From: Rhodoblastus sp963713695
Lineage (GTDB): Bacteria > Pseudomonadota > Alphaproteobacteria > Rhizobiales > Beijerinckiaceae
Assembly: GCA_963713695.1 (NCBI GenBank)
Contig: CAVQMU010000001.1
Location: 310,001-374,000, forward strand
DNA: 64,000 bases
Direction of reading: 5' to 3'
Position numbers and translations under genes: made by a program. The first letter of the stretch is position 1; each line of letters starts with the position of its first letter. Under the pieces are notes generated by a model. That model worked only from the letters and a program-made list of their open reading frames with translations, was not told the DNA's origin and did no database searches. Shown here one piece after another: positions 45,814 to 55,489 of this stretch.

Positions 45814-46362
45814 ATGGTGCGGTCAGGCCGGAAGCTCATTTCATCGTGGCGCGCCGACAGTCGCGGCGTCGCAGCTATCGAGTTTGGCTTTGTCGCCCTG
45901 CCGTTCTTCGGCATAATCGTCGCAGTTTTTCAGATAGGCCTCGTTTTCCTGGCGCAGAACGAGCTTGAGACGGCTGTCGAAAAATCGGCTCGGCAATTGC
46001 TGACGGGGCAGGCGCAGCAGGGCGGCGTTACACAGAGCCAGTTCGCAACCACCGTCTGTTCCAATCTGCCCGTTTTTTTCACCTGTTCCGGCATCATGAT
46101 CGACGTTCAGACCGCCAGCAATTTTTCGTCTGCGAACACGTCGACGCCGACACTGACTTACAATTCGCAAGGACAGGTCACCAACAACTGGAGCTTCAAT
46201 ATCGGCGCCGCCGGCAGCCTTGTGATCTTGCGCGTCTTCTATCAGTTTCCGGTAATTCCAGGGCCTTTGAGCTTCACTCTGGCCAATCTCTCCAATGGAG
46301 CGCGGCTGCTGATGGCGACATCGGTGTTCGAGGTCGAGCCCTACAGTTCTTCGGGAGGTTGA
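45814..46362 (+). CDS. TadE-like pseudopilin protein
   Basis: 182 residues. After a short basic N-terminus comes DSRGVAAIEFGFVALPFFGIIVAVFQIGLVFLAQ (split: GVAAIEFGFVALPFFGI), the class III signal/hydrophobic helix of TadE with Glu at position 5 of the mature helix. The remainder is a Ser/Thr/Asn-rich extracytoplasmic domain with two Cys. TadE proteins are minor pilins of Flp/Tad pili. ATG 45814 is used; an upstream frame is not conserved in type. The three Tad genes are coupled by overlapping or near-contiguous stops and starts. Confidence 0.85.
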   Translation: MVRSGRKLISSWRADSRGVAAIEFGFVALPFFGIIVAVFQIGLVFLAQNELETAVEKSARQLLTGQAQQGGVTQSQFATTVCSNLPVFFTCSGIMIDVQTASNFSSANTSTPTLTYNSQGQVTNNWSFNIGAAGSLVILRVFYQFPVIPGPLSFTLANLSNGARLLMATSVFEVEPYSSSGG

Positions 46363-46364
46363 CG

Positions 46365-46985
46365 GTGCGCGCGACACGTCAAATTTCGGTGCGGCTGGCT
46401 CGAGCGAAGTGGCTGCCGGGAAAGCTCGGATCCGATCCCATAGGATTGCGAAAGACTTTCGAAAAGCTGTCGCGACTGATTCTCGACCGCCGGGGCGTGA
46501 CGGCCGTCGAATTCGCCTTCATCGCGCCGCTCGCCCTCCTCATGCTGTTCGCCGAATATGCGCTTTGCGACGCGATGAGCGCCAAGCGCAAGCTCACCAT
46601 CACCGCCCATACGATCGCCGACCTGGTCGCGCGCCAGTCCAGCGTCTCCTCGTCAAGTCTGTCGGGCATATTGAACGCTTCGGCGCAGATCGCCGCGCCT
46701 TACAGCGTCAGCAACTTGTCGATCGTCATCGCCGAGTTGTCGACTGACAATAACGGCAATACCTGGGTGACCTGGAGCGGCGCCCTGAACGGCGCAGCGC
46801 TCAAGACCGGCGTCCAGTTCGTGCTGCCCACCGGCGTCGCGCAGAACAACACCGCACTGATTTATTCCGCCGCCACCTATACCTACACGCCGTTGCTCGG
46901 CCAAAGCCTGTTCGGGACTCTGGTCTTCAATTCCCAGTTCTACGAAAATCCACGCATCACCAGTACCGTGGCCTATTCGAATTGA
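46365..46985 (+). CDS. Second TadE/TadG-like pseudopilin protein
   Basis: 206 residues. RRGVTAVEFAFIAPLALLMLF is the processing site and helix; the rest (KRKLTITAHTIADLVARQSS, NTWVTWSGALNGAALKTG) is typical of TadE/G-like proteins. GTG 46365 has GGGAGG six nt upstream, better than TTG 46359. The preceding stop overlaps the region, so it is translationally coupled to the first gene. Confidence 0.83.
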   Translation: MRATRQISVRLARAKWLPGKLGSDPIGLRKTFEKLSRLILDRRGVTAVEFAFIAPLALLMLFAEYALCDAMSAKRKLTITAHTIADLVARQSSVSSSSLSGILNASAQIAAPYSVSNLSIVIAELSTDNNGNTWVTWSGALNGAALKTGVQFVLPTGVAQNNTALIYSAATYTYTPLLGQSLFGTLVFNSQFYENPRITSTVAYSN

Positions 46986-46993
46986 GGACGTCC

Positions 46994-48448
46994 GTGCCAG
47001 AAGCGAAAGGGAAAATCCGGCCGAGCCTGCTGGCCCGCTTCAGGAGCGACAAGCGTGGCAACATCACGATTATCTTCGCCTTTGCTCTATTGCCGCTCCT
47101 GCTCGCAGCCGGCGTCGCCATCGACTATACGCGCGCCGCCATGGTGCGCGGACGCCTTTGGGCGATCGCCGACGCCGCCGCGCTCGTCGCCACCACGCCG
47201 GGGATGATGTCGCAGCAGGCGACAACCGCCCAGGCGGCGGTGGTTTCAATGTTTGCGGCCCAGGCGGAGTTGGTCTCCGGCATCGTCTATAGCGTCAAAA
47301 ACCTGACGGCCACCGTCAACGACACGACGACGCCCACCGGGACGACCCGCACGGTCTCCGTCGTCTACGCGGCTTCGGTGCCAAATATGTTTGGCTTTTT
47401 CGAAGGGATCGCCCAGATCAATTTCACGGTTGTGTCGGGCGTCAGCACAACCACCGCGCCCAACATCAATTTCTACGTCTTGCTGGACTCTTCGCCCTCG
47501 ATGGAAATTCCGGCGACGACCTCGGGAATTGCCTCGCTGCAGAGCGCCACCGGCTGCTCCCTCGCCTGCCATGAAACCGATTTCAAGGACGGCGAATTGA
47601 CCCCCTACCCAGGCTGGGGAACGATCGACAGCTATACTTATGCCGAGAATAACGGAATCACCCTGAAAATCGACAACGTGCGCCAGGCGGCGCAAAGCCT
47701 GGTTTCAACCGCTCAAAGCGTCGGGGCTGGAAATAACGCCGTTTACCAGATGGCGGCCTACACGTTTACGGACGGCGTCGCCAATATCCTGCCGATGCAG
47801 GTTGCGAACAGCGCCAACGCCGCGGCCATGCAATCGGCCTTTTCGGCAATCGCGCCTCCGCTGATGAGCGACAACAGCTGGGCGGCCGCCGGGGCCCAAT
47901 ATACCTATCCGACCAGCGCGTCCAGTTACGCGACGGTCACCCTGGGCGCAAACACCATGAACAACGACGCGGGCACCAATTTCGGCAATGCGCTCAACAC
48001 GCTGAACAAGGCCATGGCCAAGCCGGGCCAGGGCACGAACCTCTCCACCGACACGCCCCAGGGCGTGCTGCTCATCGTCACCGATGGCGTCGACGACGTC
48101 GCGCTCTACAACAGCTCCGCCTGCAACACGATCTATGGCTGGAGTTTTTCCAACCCGTACGGAAGTTTCTATCGTTGCCAGCAACCGATGGACACGACGC
48201 TTTGCACGACCATCAAGGCCCGCGGCATTCGCATCGCGATCCTCTACACGACCTATTATCCGCTGACGAGCAATCCCTGGTACAATGATACGGTGGCGCC
48301 TTTCATTTCCCAGGTGCAGTCCAACCTGCAAAACTGCGCTTCGTCGTCCGATCTTTTCTTTCAGGTCGACACGGACGGCGACATCACCGCGGCGATGCAG
48401 CAATTATTCATGAACGCCGTGGCGACGGCCCCGCATCTTTCGAAATGA
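46994..48448 (+). CDS. TadG-like protein with von Willebrand A-type region
   Basis: 484 residues. The N-terminus has RGNITIIFAFALLPLLLAAG, the TadG membrane helix. Further on, YVLLDSSPSM (metal-site DxSxS-like), AAYTFTDGV and VLLIVTDGVDDVALY match a von Willebrand A domain interrupted by Cys-containing loops (GCSLACHE, YRCQQPMDTTLC). TadG proteins are envelope-anchored parts of Tad pili or secretion machines. GTG 46994 is preferred for its GAGGA five nt upstream. No TadA ATPase or RcpA secretin lies in the window. Confidence 0.85.
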   Translation: MPEAKGKIRPSLLARFRSDKRGNITIIFAFALLPLLLAAGVAIDYTRAAMVRGRLWAIADAAALVATTPGMMSQQATTAQAAVVSMFAAQAELVSGIVYSVKNLTATVNDTTTPTGTTRTVSVVYAASVPNMFGFFEGIAQINFTVVSGVSTTTAPNINFYVLLDSSPSMEIPATTSGIASLQSATGCSLACHETDFKDGELTPYPGWGTIDSYTYAENNGITLKIDNVRQAAQSLVSTAQSVGAGNNAVYQMAAYTFTDGVANILPMQVANSANAAAMQSAFSAIAPPLMSDNSWAAAGAQYTYPTSASSYATVTLGANTMNNDAGTNFGNALNTLNKAMAKPGQGTNLSTDTPQGVLLIVTDGVDDVALYNSSACNTIYGWSFSNPYGSFYRCQQPMDTTLCTTIKARGIRIAILYTTYYPLTSNPWYNDTVAPFISQVQSNLQNCASSSDLFFQVDTDGDITAAMQQLFMNAVATAPHLSK

Positions 48449-48497
48449 TTTTCGCGCGAATTGCGCACAAAAATCGGCGTCAAGGAGGCGCTGGCGC

Positions 48498-48926
48498 ATG
48501 GACCGCTCGGCGATCATGCGCGCCGTCAAGGGGCGCGACACCAGGCCGGAGCTTCTTGTCCGCAGCCTCCTGCGCGCAATGGCGCCAGGCTACAGGCTCT
48601 GCCGGCGCGACCTGCCGGGCGCGCCCGACATCGCCTATATCGGCCGAAAAAAGGCGATCTTCGTGCATGGCTGCTTCTGGCACGGCCATGATTGCCGGCG
48701 CGGCGCCCGCGCTCCCAAGGCCAACGCCGAATACTGGCGTGAAAAGATCGCCAAAAACCGGGAGCGCGACGAAACGCATCTTGAACGCTATCGCGCGCTC
48801 GGCTGGACGGTGCTGGTCATCTGGGAATGCGAGACGCGCGACCGAGACGCGCTGGCGGAAAGGCTGCGTTTGTTCCTGGGCATGCCTCAGACCGCCGCGT
48901 CTCGCTTTCCGATGCGACAAGCGTGA
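48498..48926 (+). CDS. vsr: Vsr very-short-patch repair endonuclease
   Basis: 142 residues. AVKGRDTRPELLVRSLL contains the N-terminal Glu, LPGAPDIAYIGRKKAIFVHGCFWHGHDC (cited in parts PDIAYIGRKKAIF and FVHGCFWHGHDC) holds the active-site Asp and metal or zinc ligands, then YWREKIAKNRERD and VLVIWECETRD. Vsr nicks 5' of T in T:G mismatches made by deamination of 5-methylcytosine. No cytosine methyltransferase is near, so its partner is elsewhere or lost. Confidence 0.92.
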   Translation: MDRSAIMRAVKGRDTRPELLVRSLLRAMAPGYRLCRRDLPGAPDIAYIGRKKAIFVHGCFWHGHDCRRGARAPKANAEYWREKIAKNRERDETHLERYRALGWTVLVIWECETRDRDALAERLRLFLGMPQTAASRFPMRQA

Positions 48927-49022
48927 GCGAAAAAGCAATATTTGTTAGCCCTTCGCCGCTCTTGGAATGCAGCGCAAAAAATCCTAGAACCCCCCATCCT
49001 CCGGTCACATGGGATCGCCACG

Positions 49023-50636
49023 ATGAATGCCTTTGCTCCGCTCTTCCCCCTCGGCAAGGACGAGACTCCCTACCGCAAGCTTACCGACACGGGCGTGCGC
49101 GTCGAGAAATTCGACGGCGAGGAGATTCTGGTCGTCGAGCCCGAGGCGATCCGGCTTCTGGCGGAAGCGGCCATGAGCGACATCAACCATCTCTTGCGCC
49201 CCGGCCACCTCGCGCAATTGCGGAAAATTCTCGACGATCCCGAAGCCACCGGAAACGACAAGTTCGTTGCCTTCGATCTCCTGAAGAACGCCAATATCGC
49301 CGCCGGCGGCGTGCTGCCCATGTGCCAGGACACCGGCACGGCCATCGTCATGGGCAAGAAGGGGCGCCGCGTCTTCACGAAGGGCGGCGACGAGGCCGCC
49401 CTGGCCCAGGGCGTCAAGGACGCTTACGAGAAGAAGAACCTGCGCTATTCGCAGCTCGCGGCTCTCTCGATGTTCGAGGAAAAGAACACCAAGACCAATC
49501 TCCCCGCGCAGATCGACATCTACGAAGAGGGCGAGGATTATTACAAGTTCCTGTTCATGGCCAAGGGCGGCGGCTCGGCCAACAAGACTTATCTCGTGCA
49601 GGGCACGCCTTCCATGCTGACGCATGATCGGCTGCTCGACGTGCTGAAAAAGCAGATTCTGGCGCTCGGCACGGCGGCCTGCCCGCCCTATCACCTCGCC
49701 ATCGTCATCGGCGGCCTCTCCGCGGAGCTGAACCTGAAAACCGTAAAACTCGCCTCGGCGCGCTATCTCGACGCGCTCCCCACCGAGGGCGGCGAGGACG
49801 CGCACGCCTTCCGCGATCTCGCGCTGGAGGCGGAAATCCACAAGCTGACCCAGGACCTCGGCGTCGGCGCGCAATTCGGCGGCAAATATTTCTGCCACGA
49901 CGTCCGGGTGATCCGCTTGCCGCGCCACGGCGCCTCGCTGCCGATCGGCATTGGCGTGTCCTGCTCGGCCGACCGCCAGGCGCTTGGCAAGATCACCAGG
50001 GACGGCGTTTTCCTCGAGGAGCTGGAGCACGATCCCGCCCGCTTCCTCCCCCATGTCGACGAAGCCACGCTCGGCGGCGCGGTGGTCAATATCGACTTGA
50101 ACCAGCCGATGAAGGACATCCTGGCCACGCTGACGAACTATCCGGTCAAGACACGGCTTTCGCTCAGCGGAACGATCATCGTGGCGCGCGACCTGGCGCA
50201 TGCGAAAATCCGCGAGCGGCTGGAAATGGGCGAGCCCATGCCCGACTATCTGAAAAACCATCCGGTCTATTACGCGGGACCAGCGAAGACTCCGGCGGGT
50301 TACGCCTCGGGCTCCTTCGGCCCGACCACGGCGGGCCGCATGGACGCCTATGTCGACGCCTTCCAGGCTTCCGGCGGCTCGATGGTCATGCTGGCAAAGG
50401 GCAATCGTTCGGCGCAGGTCACCGAAGCCTGCAAAAAACACGGCGGCTTCTATCTCGGCTCGATCGGCGGCCCCGCCGCGCGCCTTGCCCAGGATTGCAT
50501 CAAGAAGGTGGATGTTGTCGAATATCCGGAACTCGGCATGGAGGCGATCTGGAAGATCGAGGTCGAGAATTTCCCGGCCTTCATTGTCGTCGACGACAAG
50601 GGCAACGACTTCTTCAAGGAATTGAATCTCTCCTGA
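49023..50636 (+). CDS. fumA: Class I (iron-sulfur) fumarate hydratase
   Basis: 537 residues, the normal length for the 4Fe-4S fumarase that hydrates fumarate to malate. VLPMCQDTGTAIVMGKKG holds a cluster Cys (about 101), with KYFCHDVRVIRLPRHGASLP further on. The C-terminal half has TTAGRMDAYVDAF, SMVMLAKGNRS and GGFYLGSIGGPAARLA. The ATG at 49023 has no additional N-terminal extension. It follows vsr by about 100 bp, with its own promoter expected. The symbol is by family; fumB-type names would fit as well. Confidence 0.95.
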   Translation: MNAFAPLFPLGKDETPYRKLTDTGVRVEKFDGEEILVVEPEAIRLLAEAAMSDINHLLRPGHLAQLRKILDDPEATGNDKFVAFDLLKNANIAAGGVLPMCQDTGTAIVMGKKGRRVFTKGGDEAALAQGVKDAYEKKNLRYSQLAALSMFEEKNTKTNLPAQIDIYEEGEDYYKFLFMAKGGGSANKTYLVQGTPSMLTHDRLLDVLKKQILALGTAACPPYHLAIVIGGLSAELNLKTVKLASARYLDALPTEGGEDAHAFRDLALEAEIHKLTQDLGVGAQFGGKYFCHDVRVIRLPRHGASLPIGIGVSCSADRQALGKITRDGVFLEELEHDPARFLPHVDEATLGGAVVNIDLNQPMKDILATLTNYPVKTRLSLSGTIIVARDLAHAKIRERLEMGEPMPDYLKNHPVYYAGPAKTPAGYASGSFGPTTAGRMDAYVDAFQASGGSMVMLAKGNRSAQVTEACKKHGGFYLGSIGGPAARLAQDCIKKVDVVEYPELGMEAIWKIEVENFPAFIVVDDKGNDFFKELNLS

Positions 50637-50652
50637 GGTTCGGAAAGGGTTC

Positions 50653-50823
50653 ATGCAAAGCCGCGAAAATCTGGCCGAGATCGCCATTGTGGATCGCGAA
50701 CTCTTCGAGACGCGAATCCATGACATGCTGGATTTATGCGCCGCCGGGAACCTTGCCGGCCTGATGACCGAATTGACCGAGATGGTCGATTCGTTCGCCA
50801 TGGCGCGGCTGGAAGAGGGCTGA
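50653..50823 (+). CDS. Small hypothetical protein
   Basis: 56 residues (MQSRENLAEIAIVDREL, IHDMLDLCAAGNLAGLMTEL), helical, no family known. It follows fumarase by 16 bp and precedes an NTF2-like gene, with AAAGG about 8 nt before its ATG. It may be a real short gene, but the evidence is limited to position, start context and amino-acid composition. Confidence 0.45.
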   Translation: MQSRENLAEIAIVDRELFETRIHDMLDLCAAGNLAGLMTELTEMVDSFAMARLEEG

Positions 50824-50844
50824 ACTTGCGTAGCGACGACACGC

Positions 50845-51276
50845 TTGGCAGCCTGGCCAGACTTCGACCGCGAAATGATCGAACATCGGGTGCGCACGAT
50901 ATTCGAGCGGCGCGCGGAAGGCGACGTCGCTGGCATCGTCGAATATTGCGCCGAGAACTTTGTCTACAAAGTCCAGGGCGACTGGAAGATCTATCCCTTT
51001 TCCAGGTCCGTGACCGGGAAAGCGGCCTTCGCCCAGATCGCGGCGGCGATCAACGTCATGTATGAGAACCTCGGCTCGATCATCCATGAACTGGTGATCG
51101 ACGGAGAGCGCGTCGCCCTTCATCGCACCTCGCGCATGCGCAATCGCGGCACGGGCGAGACCGTCTCCGTCGATGTCTGCGATTTCCTGCGATTTCGCGA
51201 TGGGCTGGTGATCGAATTTTCAGAATATCCGGATTCCCTCGCCATGGCCAAATTGAACGGCGAACTCGAACGCTGA
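50845..51276 (+). CDS. SnoaL/NTF2-like protein
   Basis: 143 residues with an NTF2-like cone: FERRAEGDVAGIVEYCAENF, VYKVQGDWKIYPFSRSVTG, ALHRTSRMRNRGTGETVSVD and CDFLRFRDGLVIEFSEYPD. Such proteins are isomerases, cyclases or ligand-binding proteins, with the actual task unknown here. TTG 50845 is the longest start; ATG at 50875 is an alternative that keeps the domain. A paralog-like protein is at 63182. Confidence 0.75.
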   Translation: MAAWPDFDREMIEHRVRTIFERRAEGDVAGIVEYCAENFVYKVQGDWKIYPFSRSVTGKAAFAQIAAAINVMYENLGSIIHELVIDGERVALHRTSRMRNRGTGETVSVDVCDFLRFRDGLVIEFSEYPDSLAMAKLNGELER

Positions 51277-51319
51277 TCTGGCCCTTGCCCGCGGCGCCCG
51301 ACGGTTTCAGGCGTCATTG

Positions 51320-51820
51320 CTATGGCGAGGGAACAAGAACCTCCTCCAGGATGAATTTCTCGGCCCGGCGCCAGGCATCGTCCGTGTCGCCGCGGAATGT
51401 GAAAAGCTTCTTGCCGAGGCTGCGCCCGCTTTTCGCGTCGATGGTCTCGACCTCGGCCCATTGCACCAGCGTGCTCATCTTGTGGACGCCGCCGACCAGC
51501 ATGATGTCCGCGCCGGCCGCGCGCGACGCCGCCAGAAGATTTTCAGCCGGGCTGCTGGAGGCGCAGGGATCGGGCTGGCATTTCGGCTCGACCACGCGAT
51601 AGGCGCCGTTTTTCGCCAGGTCGGCCCGGAAGGCGGCCATGAAGGCGGAGAGCCTCGCCTGATGCTCCCGGCTCTGGTCGCGGTCCTCGCCGGACGTGTC
51701 GACATAGACGAAGTCGATGGCGGCAATGGTTTTTGGCGGCTCTTGAGCGTCAGCCGCATGGCCGAGGCGCGGCGCCAAGGCCACGCCGATGGCGAGCAGG
51801 ACAGGAAGGAATCTTCTCAC
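51320..51820 (-). CDS. DUF2380-type secreted protein
   Basis: 166 residues with a signal peptide (RRFLPVLLAIGVALAPRLGHA). The mature part has IAAIDFVYVDTSGEDRDQ, CQPDPCASSS, GADIMLVGGVHKMSTLVQW and FRGDTDDAWRRAEKFIL, as in DUF2380 proteins. GTG 51820 is favoured because AAGGGG lies 6 nt upstream. It follows two other minus-strand genes and could be co-transcribed. Role unknown. Confidence 0.78.
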   Translation of the reverse strand: MRRFLPVLLAIGVALAPRLGHAADAQEPPKTIAAIDFVYVDTSGEDRDQSREHQARLSAFMAAFRADLAKNGAYRVVEPKCQPDPCASSSPAENLLAASRAAGADIMLVGGVHKMSTLVQWAEVETIDAKSGRSLGKKLFTFRGDTDDAWRRAEKFILEEVLVPSP

Positions 51821-51849
51821 GACGCGCCCCTTGGAAGAAGCCCACCTTA

Positions 51850-52161
51850 TCAACGGCCGGGCTGGACCAAAAGCTCGATCCGCACCCGTCCATTGGCCTT
51901 GTGCGTCACCTTCGCCTCGCGCGGGGCGGGCGCTTCCTGTTTCACTGGCGGTTTTGGCCTTGCCGACCGCTTCCGACCGGCGTGCGAAAAATTTTCGGCG
52001 GGCGGCGGCTGCGTCAGTTTATGCGAACCCGCCACGGGGCCGAAGCCGGCGAGGCAATTGTTGTAGGCGTCGGCGTCCCTGAATTTTTCACAAGGGTCCT
52101 TCGCCGCCAGCGCCTGTTCGGCGCCGGCGAGGAGGAGCAGCGCGACCAGGGCGATGCGCAT
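51850..52161 (-). CDS. Small secreted basic protein, unknown
   Basis: 103 residues: a signal peptide (MRIALVALLLLAGAEQALAA), a Cys pair (PCEKFRDADAYNNCLAGFG) and a Lys/Pro/Arg-rich C-terminus. The ATG overlaps the stop of the VOC gene (TGATG). No family recognised. Confidence 0.65.
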   Translation of the reverse strand: MRIALVALLLLAGAEQALAAKDPCEKFRDADAYNNCLAGFGPVAGSHKLTQPPPAENFSHAGRKRSARPKPPVKQEAPAPREAKVTHKANGRVRIELLVQPGR

Positions 52162-52925
52162 CAGCGTTTCGCTGCGACCAGCGAGAAAAAGACGCCCTGC
52201 GGATCGAGGCCTTGCGCAATCCAGGCGCCGCCGGGAACCTCCTGCGGCCCATGGACGATCTTGCCGCCGCCGGCCTCGGCTTTTGCAATCGCCGCGTCGA
52301 GCGCCTCGACGGTCAGGTAATAATTCCAGTGGGGCTGCGGAACGTTTTCGGGCCGCTTCATCATGCCGCCGACGGGCATGCCTCCGGTGGCGAAAAGCTG
52401 GTACTTGCCCATGGGGCCCATGTCATGCGCCTCGGCGCGGGTCCAGCCGAAGTTTTCCTCGTAAAAGGCGAAGGCTTCATCGACATTCTCGGTCATCAAT
52501 TCGCGCCAGCCGCAATGGCCGGGCGCCATCGCGGGGATGTCCGGACCCTTGTGCCCCGAAAGGTCCTGCCAGAGGCCGAAGGCGGCGCCCTGCGGGTCGG
52601 AAACCACGGCGAAACGGCCCATGCCCTCAATGCTTTCCGGAGCGCGATAGATCGTTCCGCCGGCGTCGTCTATGTCAGCCACGGCGCCGTCGACATTCTC
52701 CGACAGGATATAGCCGAACCAGGAGGGCTGCGCGCCTTGCGCCTTGGCCTCCTCCGGCAATTGCATCAGGCCGGCCGCGCCTTGGCCCTCTTTGGAAAAG
52801 ATGCGGTAATCGTGGTCGTTATGGCCGGAGGCCGAGCAGGTCCAGCCCAACAGGGAGCCGTAAAACGCTTGCGACGCTTCGATATCGTTCGTCAGCAGTT
52901 CGATCCAGCAGAATTGTCCAGCCAT
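52161..52925 (-). CDS. Two-domain VOC (glyoxalase-like) protein
   Basis: 254 residues made of two vicinal-oxygen-chelate domains: WIELLTNDIEASQAFYGSLLG (part) and WRELMTENVDEAFAFYEENFG, each followed by a FGLWQDL- or VFFSLVAA-like end. Members of this group (CFP-30B-like) have unknown substrates. Cofactor residues are not obvious. Upstream of two small secreted-protein genes and coupled to the next by an overlap. Confidence 0.88.
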   Translation of the reverse strand: MAGQFCWIELLTNDIEASQAFYGSLLGWTCSASGHNDHDYRIFSKEGQGAAGLMQLPEEAKAQGAQPSWFGYILSENVDGAVADIDDAGGTIYRAPESIEGMGRFAVVSDPQGAAFGLWQDLSGHKGPDIPAMAPGHCGWRELMTENVDEAFAFYEENFGWTRAEAHDMGPMGKYQLFATGGMPVGGMMKRPENVPQPHWNYYLTVEALDAAIAKAEAGGGKIVHGPQEVPGGAWIAQGLDPQGVFFSLVAAKR

Positions 52926-52946
52926 GACCCGCCTCCCAATTGAAAA

Positions 52947-55395
52947 TTAGCCTCGCAGAACCGCGCCTGTCTTTTTGCCCGCCTCTGCGACGATTTTTTG
53001 CGCAACAGCCTCGATCTCGGCATCCGTCAGCGTTTTTTCGCGCGGCTGCAGCGTCACGTTCAGCGCGACCGATTTCTTGCCTTCCGGCACGCCCGGCCCT
53101 GCATAGAGATCGAATACGCCGACATTGACAATAAGATTACGGTCGGCCGATTGCGCCGCCTTGATGAGATCAGCGGCTTGCACAGACTGGTCGACGATGA
53201 AGGCGAAATCGCGCTCGACCGGCTGGAAATCCGAAAGATCCAGCTTCGGCTTGGCCTTGGTCGGCCTGGCTTTCGGCGGCGGCAGGGCGTCGAGCGTGAC
53301 CTCGAAAGCGACCAGGGGACCGCTGACGTCGAAAGATTCAAGCACGCGTGGATGCAGCTCGCCGAACCAGCCGGCTATGTTGCGCGGACCGAATTGCAAA
53401 GTGGCGGATCGGCCGGGATGCAGGAAGTCGGGACCGCCCGACACGACCTGCGCGGCGCCTGGGGCGACGCCGAGCGAGGCGAGCAGGGCGAGGACGTCGG
53501 CCTTGGCGTCGAAGGCGTCGACGGGCGCCGCCTTGTCGGCCCAGTGGCGTCCGGCGCCGGTGGGCTTGGCGGTTCCCCGGCGCAGGCCGGCGGCGGCGAT
53601 GAACTGGCCGTCCTCTTGATCCGACTTGAAAACCTGCCCGACCTCGAACAGCGCGACATCGCCGAAGCCGCGCGCAAAATTGGCGCGGGCGGCGGCGATC
53701 AGGCCCGGCAACAGGCTCGGGCGCATGTCGGAGAGATCCGAGGCAATGGGATTGGCGAGGGAAAGCTCGGGCGCGCCGCCGCCGAAGAGCTCGGCTTGCG
53801 CCTTCGAGACGAAGGACCATGTCACCGCCTCGACCATGCCGCGCGTGGCAAGCGCGCGGCGGGCGCCGCGAACCCGCCTCTGCAACAGGGTCAGCACGGG
53901 GCCGGCGATGGCGGCCTCCCGCTCAAGCGGCGTCGGCTTGATCAGATCAAAACCCGCGAGCCGGACGATTTCCTCGACCAGGTCGGCCTTGCATTCGATG
54001 TCGGGTCGCCAGGAGGGCGCGCGCAACATGCAGCCGCTCGGCGTTGCCCGATTGCCCGGCGACTTCGAACCCGAGATGTTCGAGCCTGCCCGTCATCTCC
54101 GCGGCAGACAGTCGGACGCCGGTCAGCCTCGCGACTTCGCTGAAGGGGAACTCGAGGGTGACCCGCGCCTCGGGGACTTCACCCGCGACAAAAAGCTGCG
54201 ACGGGGTCCCGCCGCAAAGGTCCAGAACCATCCTCGTCGCCAACTCGAGGCCAGGCAGCGCGAAAGCAGGATCGACGCCGCGTTCGAACCGATAGCGGGC
54301 GTCGCTGACAATGCCAAGTTTCCGGCCCGATTGCGCGATATTCTGCGGGTCCCAGAGCGCGGACTCGATCAGCACGTCCACGGTGGCCTCGTCGCAGCCG
54401 GAGGCTTCGCCGCCCATCACGCCGGCAAGGGATTCCACGCCGTGATCATCGGCGATGACCACCACGCCCTCGTCGAGCGCATAAGTCTTGCCGTCCAGCG
54501 CCAGCAGGCTTTCGCCCGATTTCGCGCGCCTAACGACGAGATTGCCCGAGACCTTGCGCGCATCGAAGACATGCAGCGGGCGGCCGCGGTCGAAAGTCAT
54601 GAAATTGGTGATGTCGACGAGCGTATTGATCGGGCGCAGGCCGATGCTTTTCAGCCTTTCCTGCAGCCAGGCCGGGCTGGGACCGTTCTTGACGCCGCGG
54701 ACGAGGCGCAGGGCAAACAAAGGCGCGAGACGCGCGTCGTCGTCTGAAAACGCGAGCCTGGCTTCGACCGGGCAGGGAAAGTCGCCGGCGACGGGCGCGA
54801 TGGCTGGCTGGATCAATTTGCCTGTTCCGGCCGCCGCGAGGTCGCGGGCGATGCCGAAGACGCTGGCGGCGTCGGAGCGATTTGGCGTGAGGTTGATTTC
54901 GATGACGGGATCGTCGAGCCCGGCCCAGGCGGCATAGGCCTGTCCCACGGGAGCATCGGCGGGAAGTTCGAAAATGCCGGAGCTGTCGCCGTCAAGGCCG
55001 AGTTCTTCCGGCGAGCACATCATGCCCGCGGATTCGACGCCGCGAATGACGCCCTTGGCGATGGTGATGTTTTTCGCGGGAATATGGGTTCCCGGCGCGG
55101 CGAAGACTGTTTTCAGCCCGGCGCGCGCATTGGAAGCGCCGCAGACGACCTGCAGGGTCGCGGCGCCCTGTGAGGTCGCGGCGTCACCGACATTGACCTG
55201 GCAAACCCGCAAACGATCGGCATTGGGGTGCTGGACCGCCTCGACGATCTCCGCGATGCGGAAGGCGGCAAGTTTTTCGGCGGGATTGTCGACATGCTCG
55301 ACCTCGAGCCCGATGCGGGTCAGCGTCTCGACGATTTGGTCGAGCGGCGCCTCGGTCTGCAAGTGGGTCTTCAGCCAGGACAGGGAGAATTTCAT
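52947..55395 (-). CDS. pheT: Phenylalanyl-tRNA synthetase beta subunit (one apparent frameshift)
   Basis: About 815 residues when a one-base shift near 54025 is bridged (an extra T gives CATGTTGCG where CATGTGCGC restores HVRAPSWRPDIECKADL). It has the N-terminal tRNA-binding EMAP-like domain (AEIVEAVQHPNADRLRVCQV), the B3/B4 editing region, the B5 DNA-binding-like part and the C-terminal anticodon-recognition FDX-ACB domain (VGVFDLYAGPGVPEGKKSVA). As PheT is normally essential, the shift is taken as a sequence error. It follows pheS in the usual order, with about 95 bp and a repeat between them. Confidence 0.92.
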
Positions 55396-55449
55396 GATCT
55401 CGTCTCAAATCTTGTCGGTGAGAGGCAATCCAAGCGCTTTGCATGAAAA

Positions 55450-55478
55450 CTGGATTGCTTCGCTCCGCTCGCAACGAC
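55450..55478 (-). repeat. Dispersed intergenic repeat, family 2
   Basis: 29 bases (starting CTGGATTGCTTCGC on the plus strand) that are the exact reverse complement of 63091-63119. It lies in the gap between pheS and pheT. Confidence 0.85.
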
Positions 55479-55489
55479 GGGCGGAAAAA

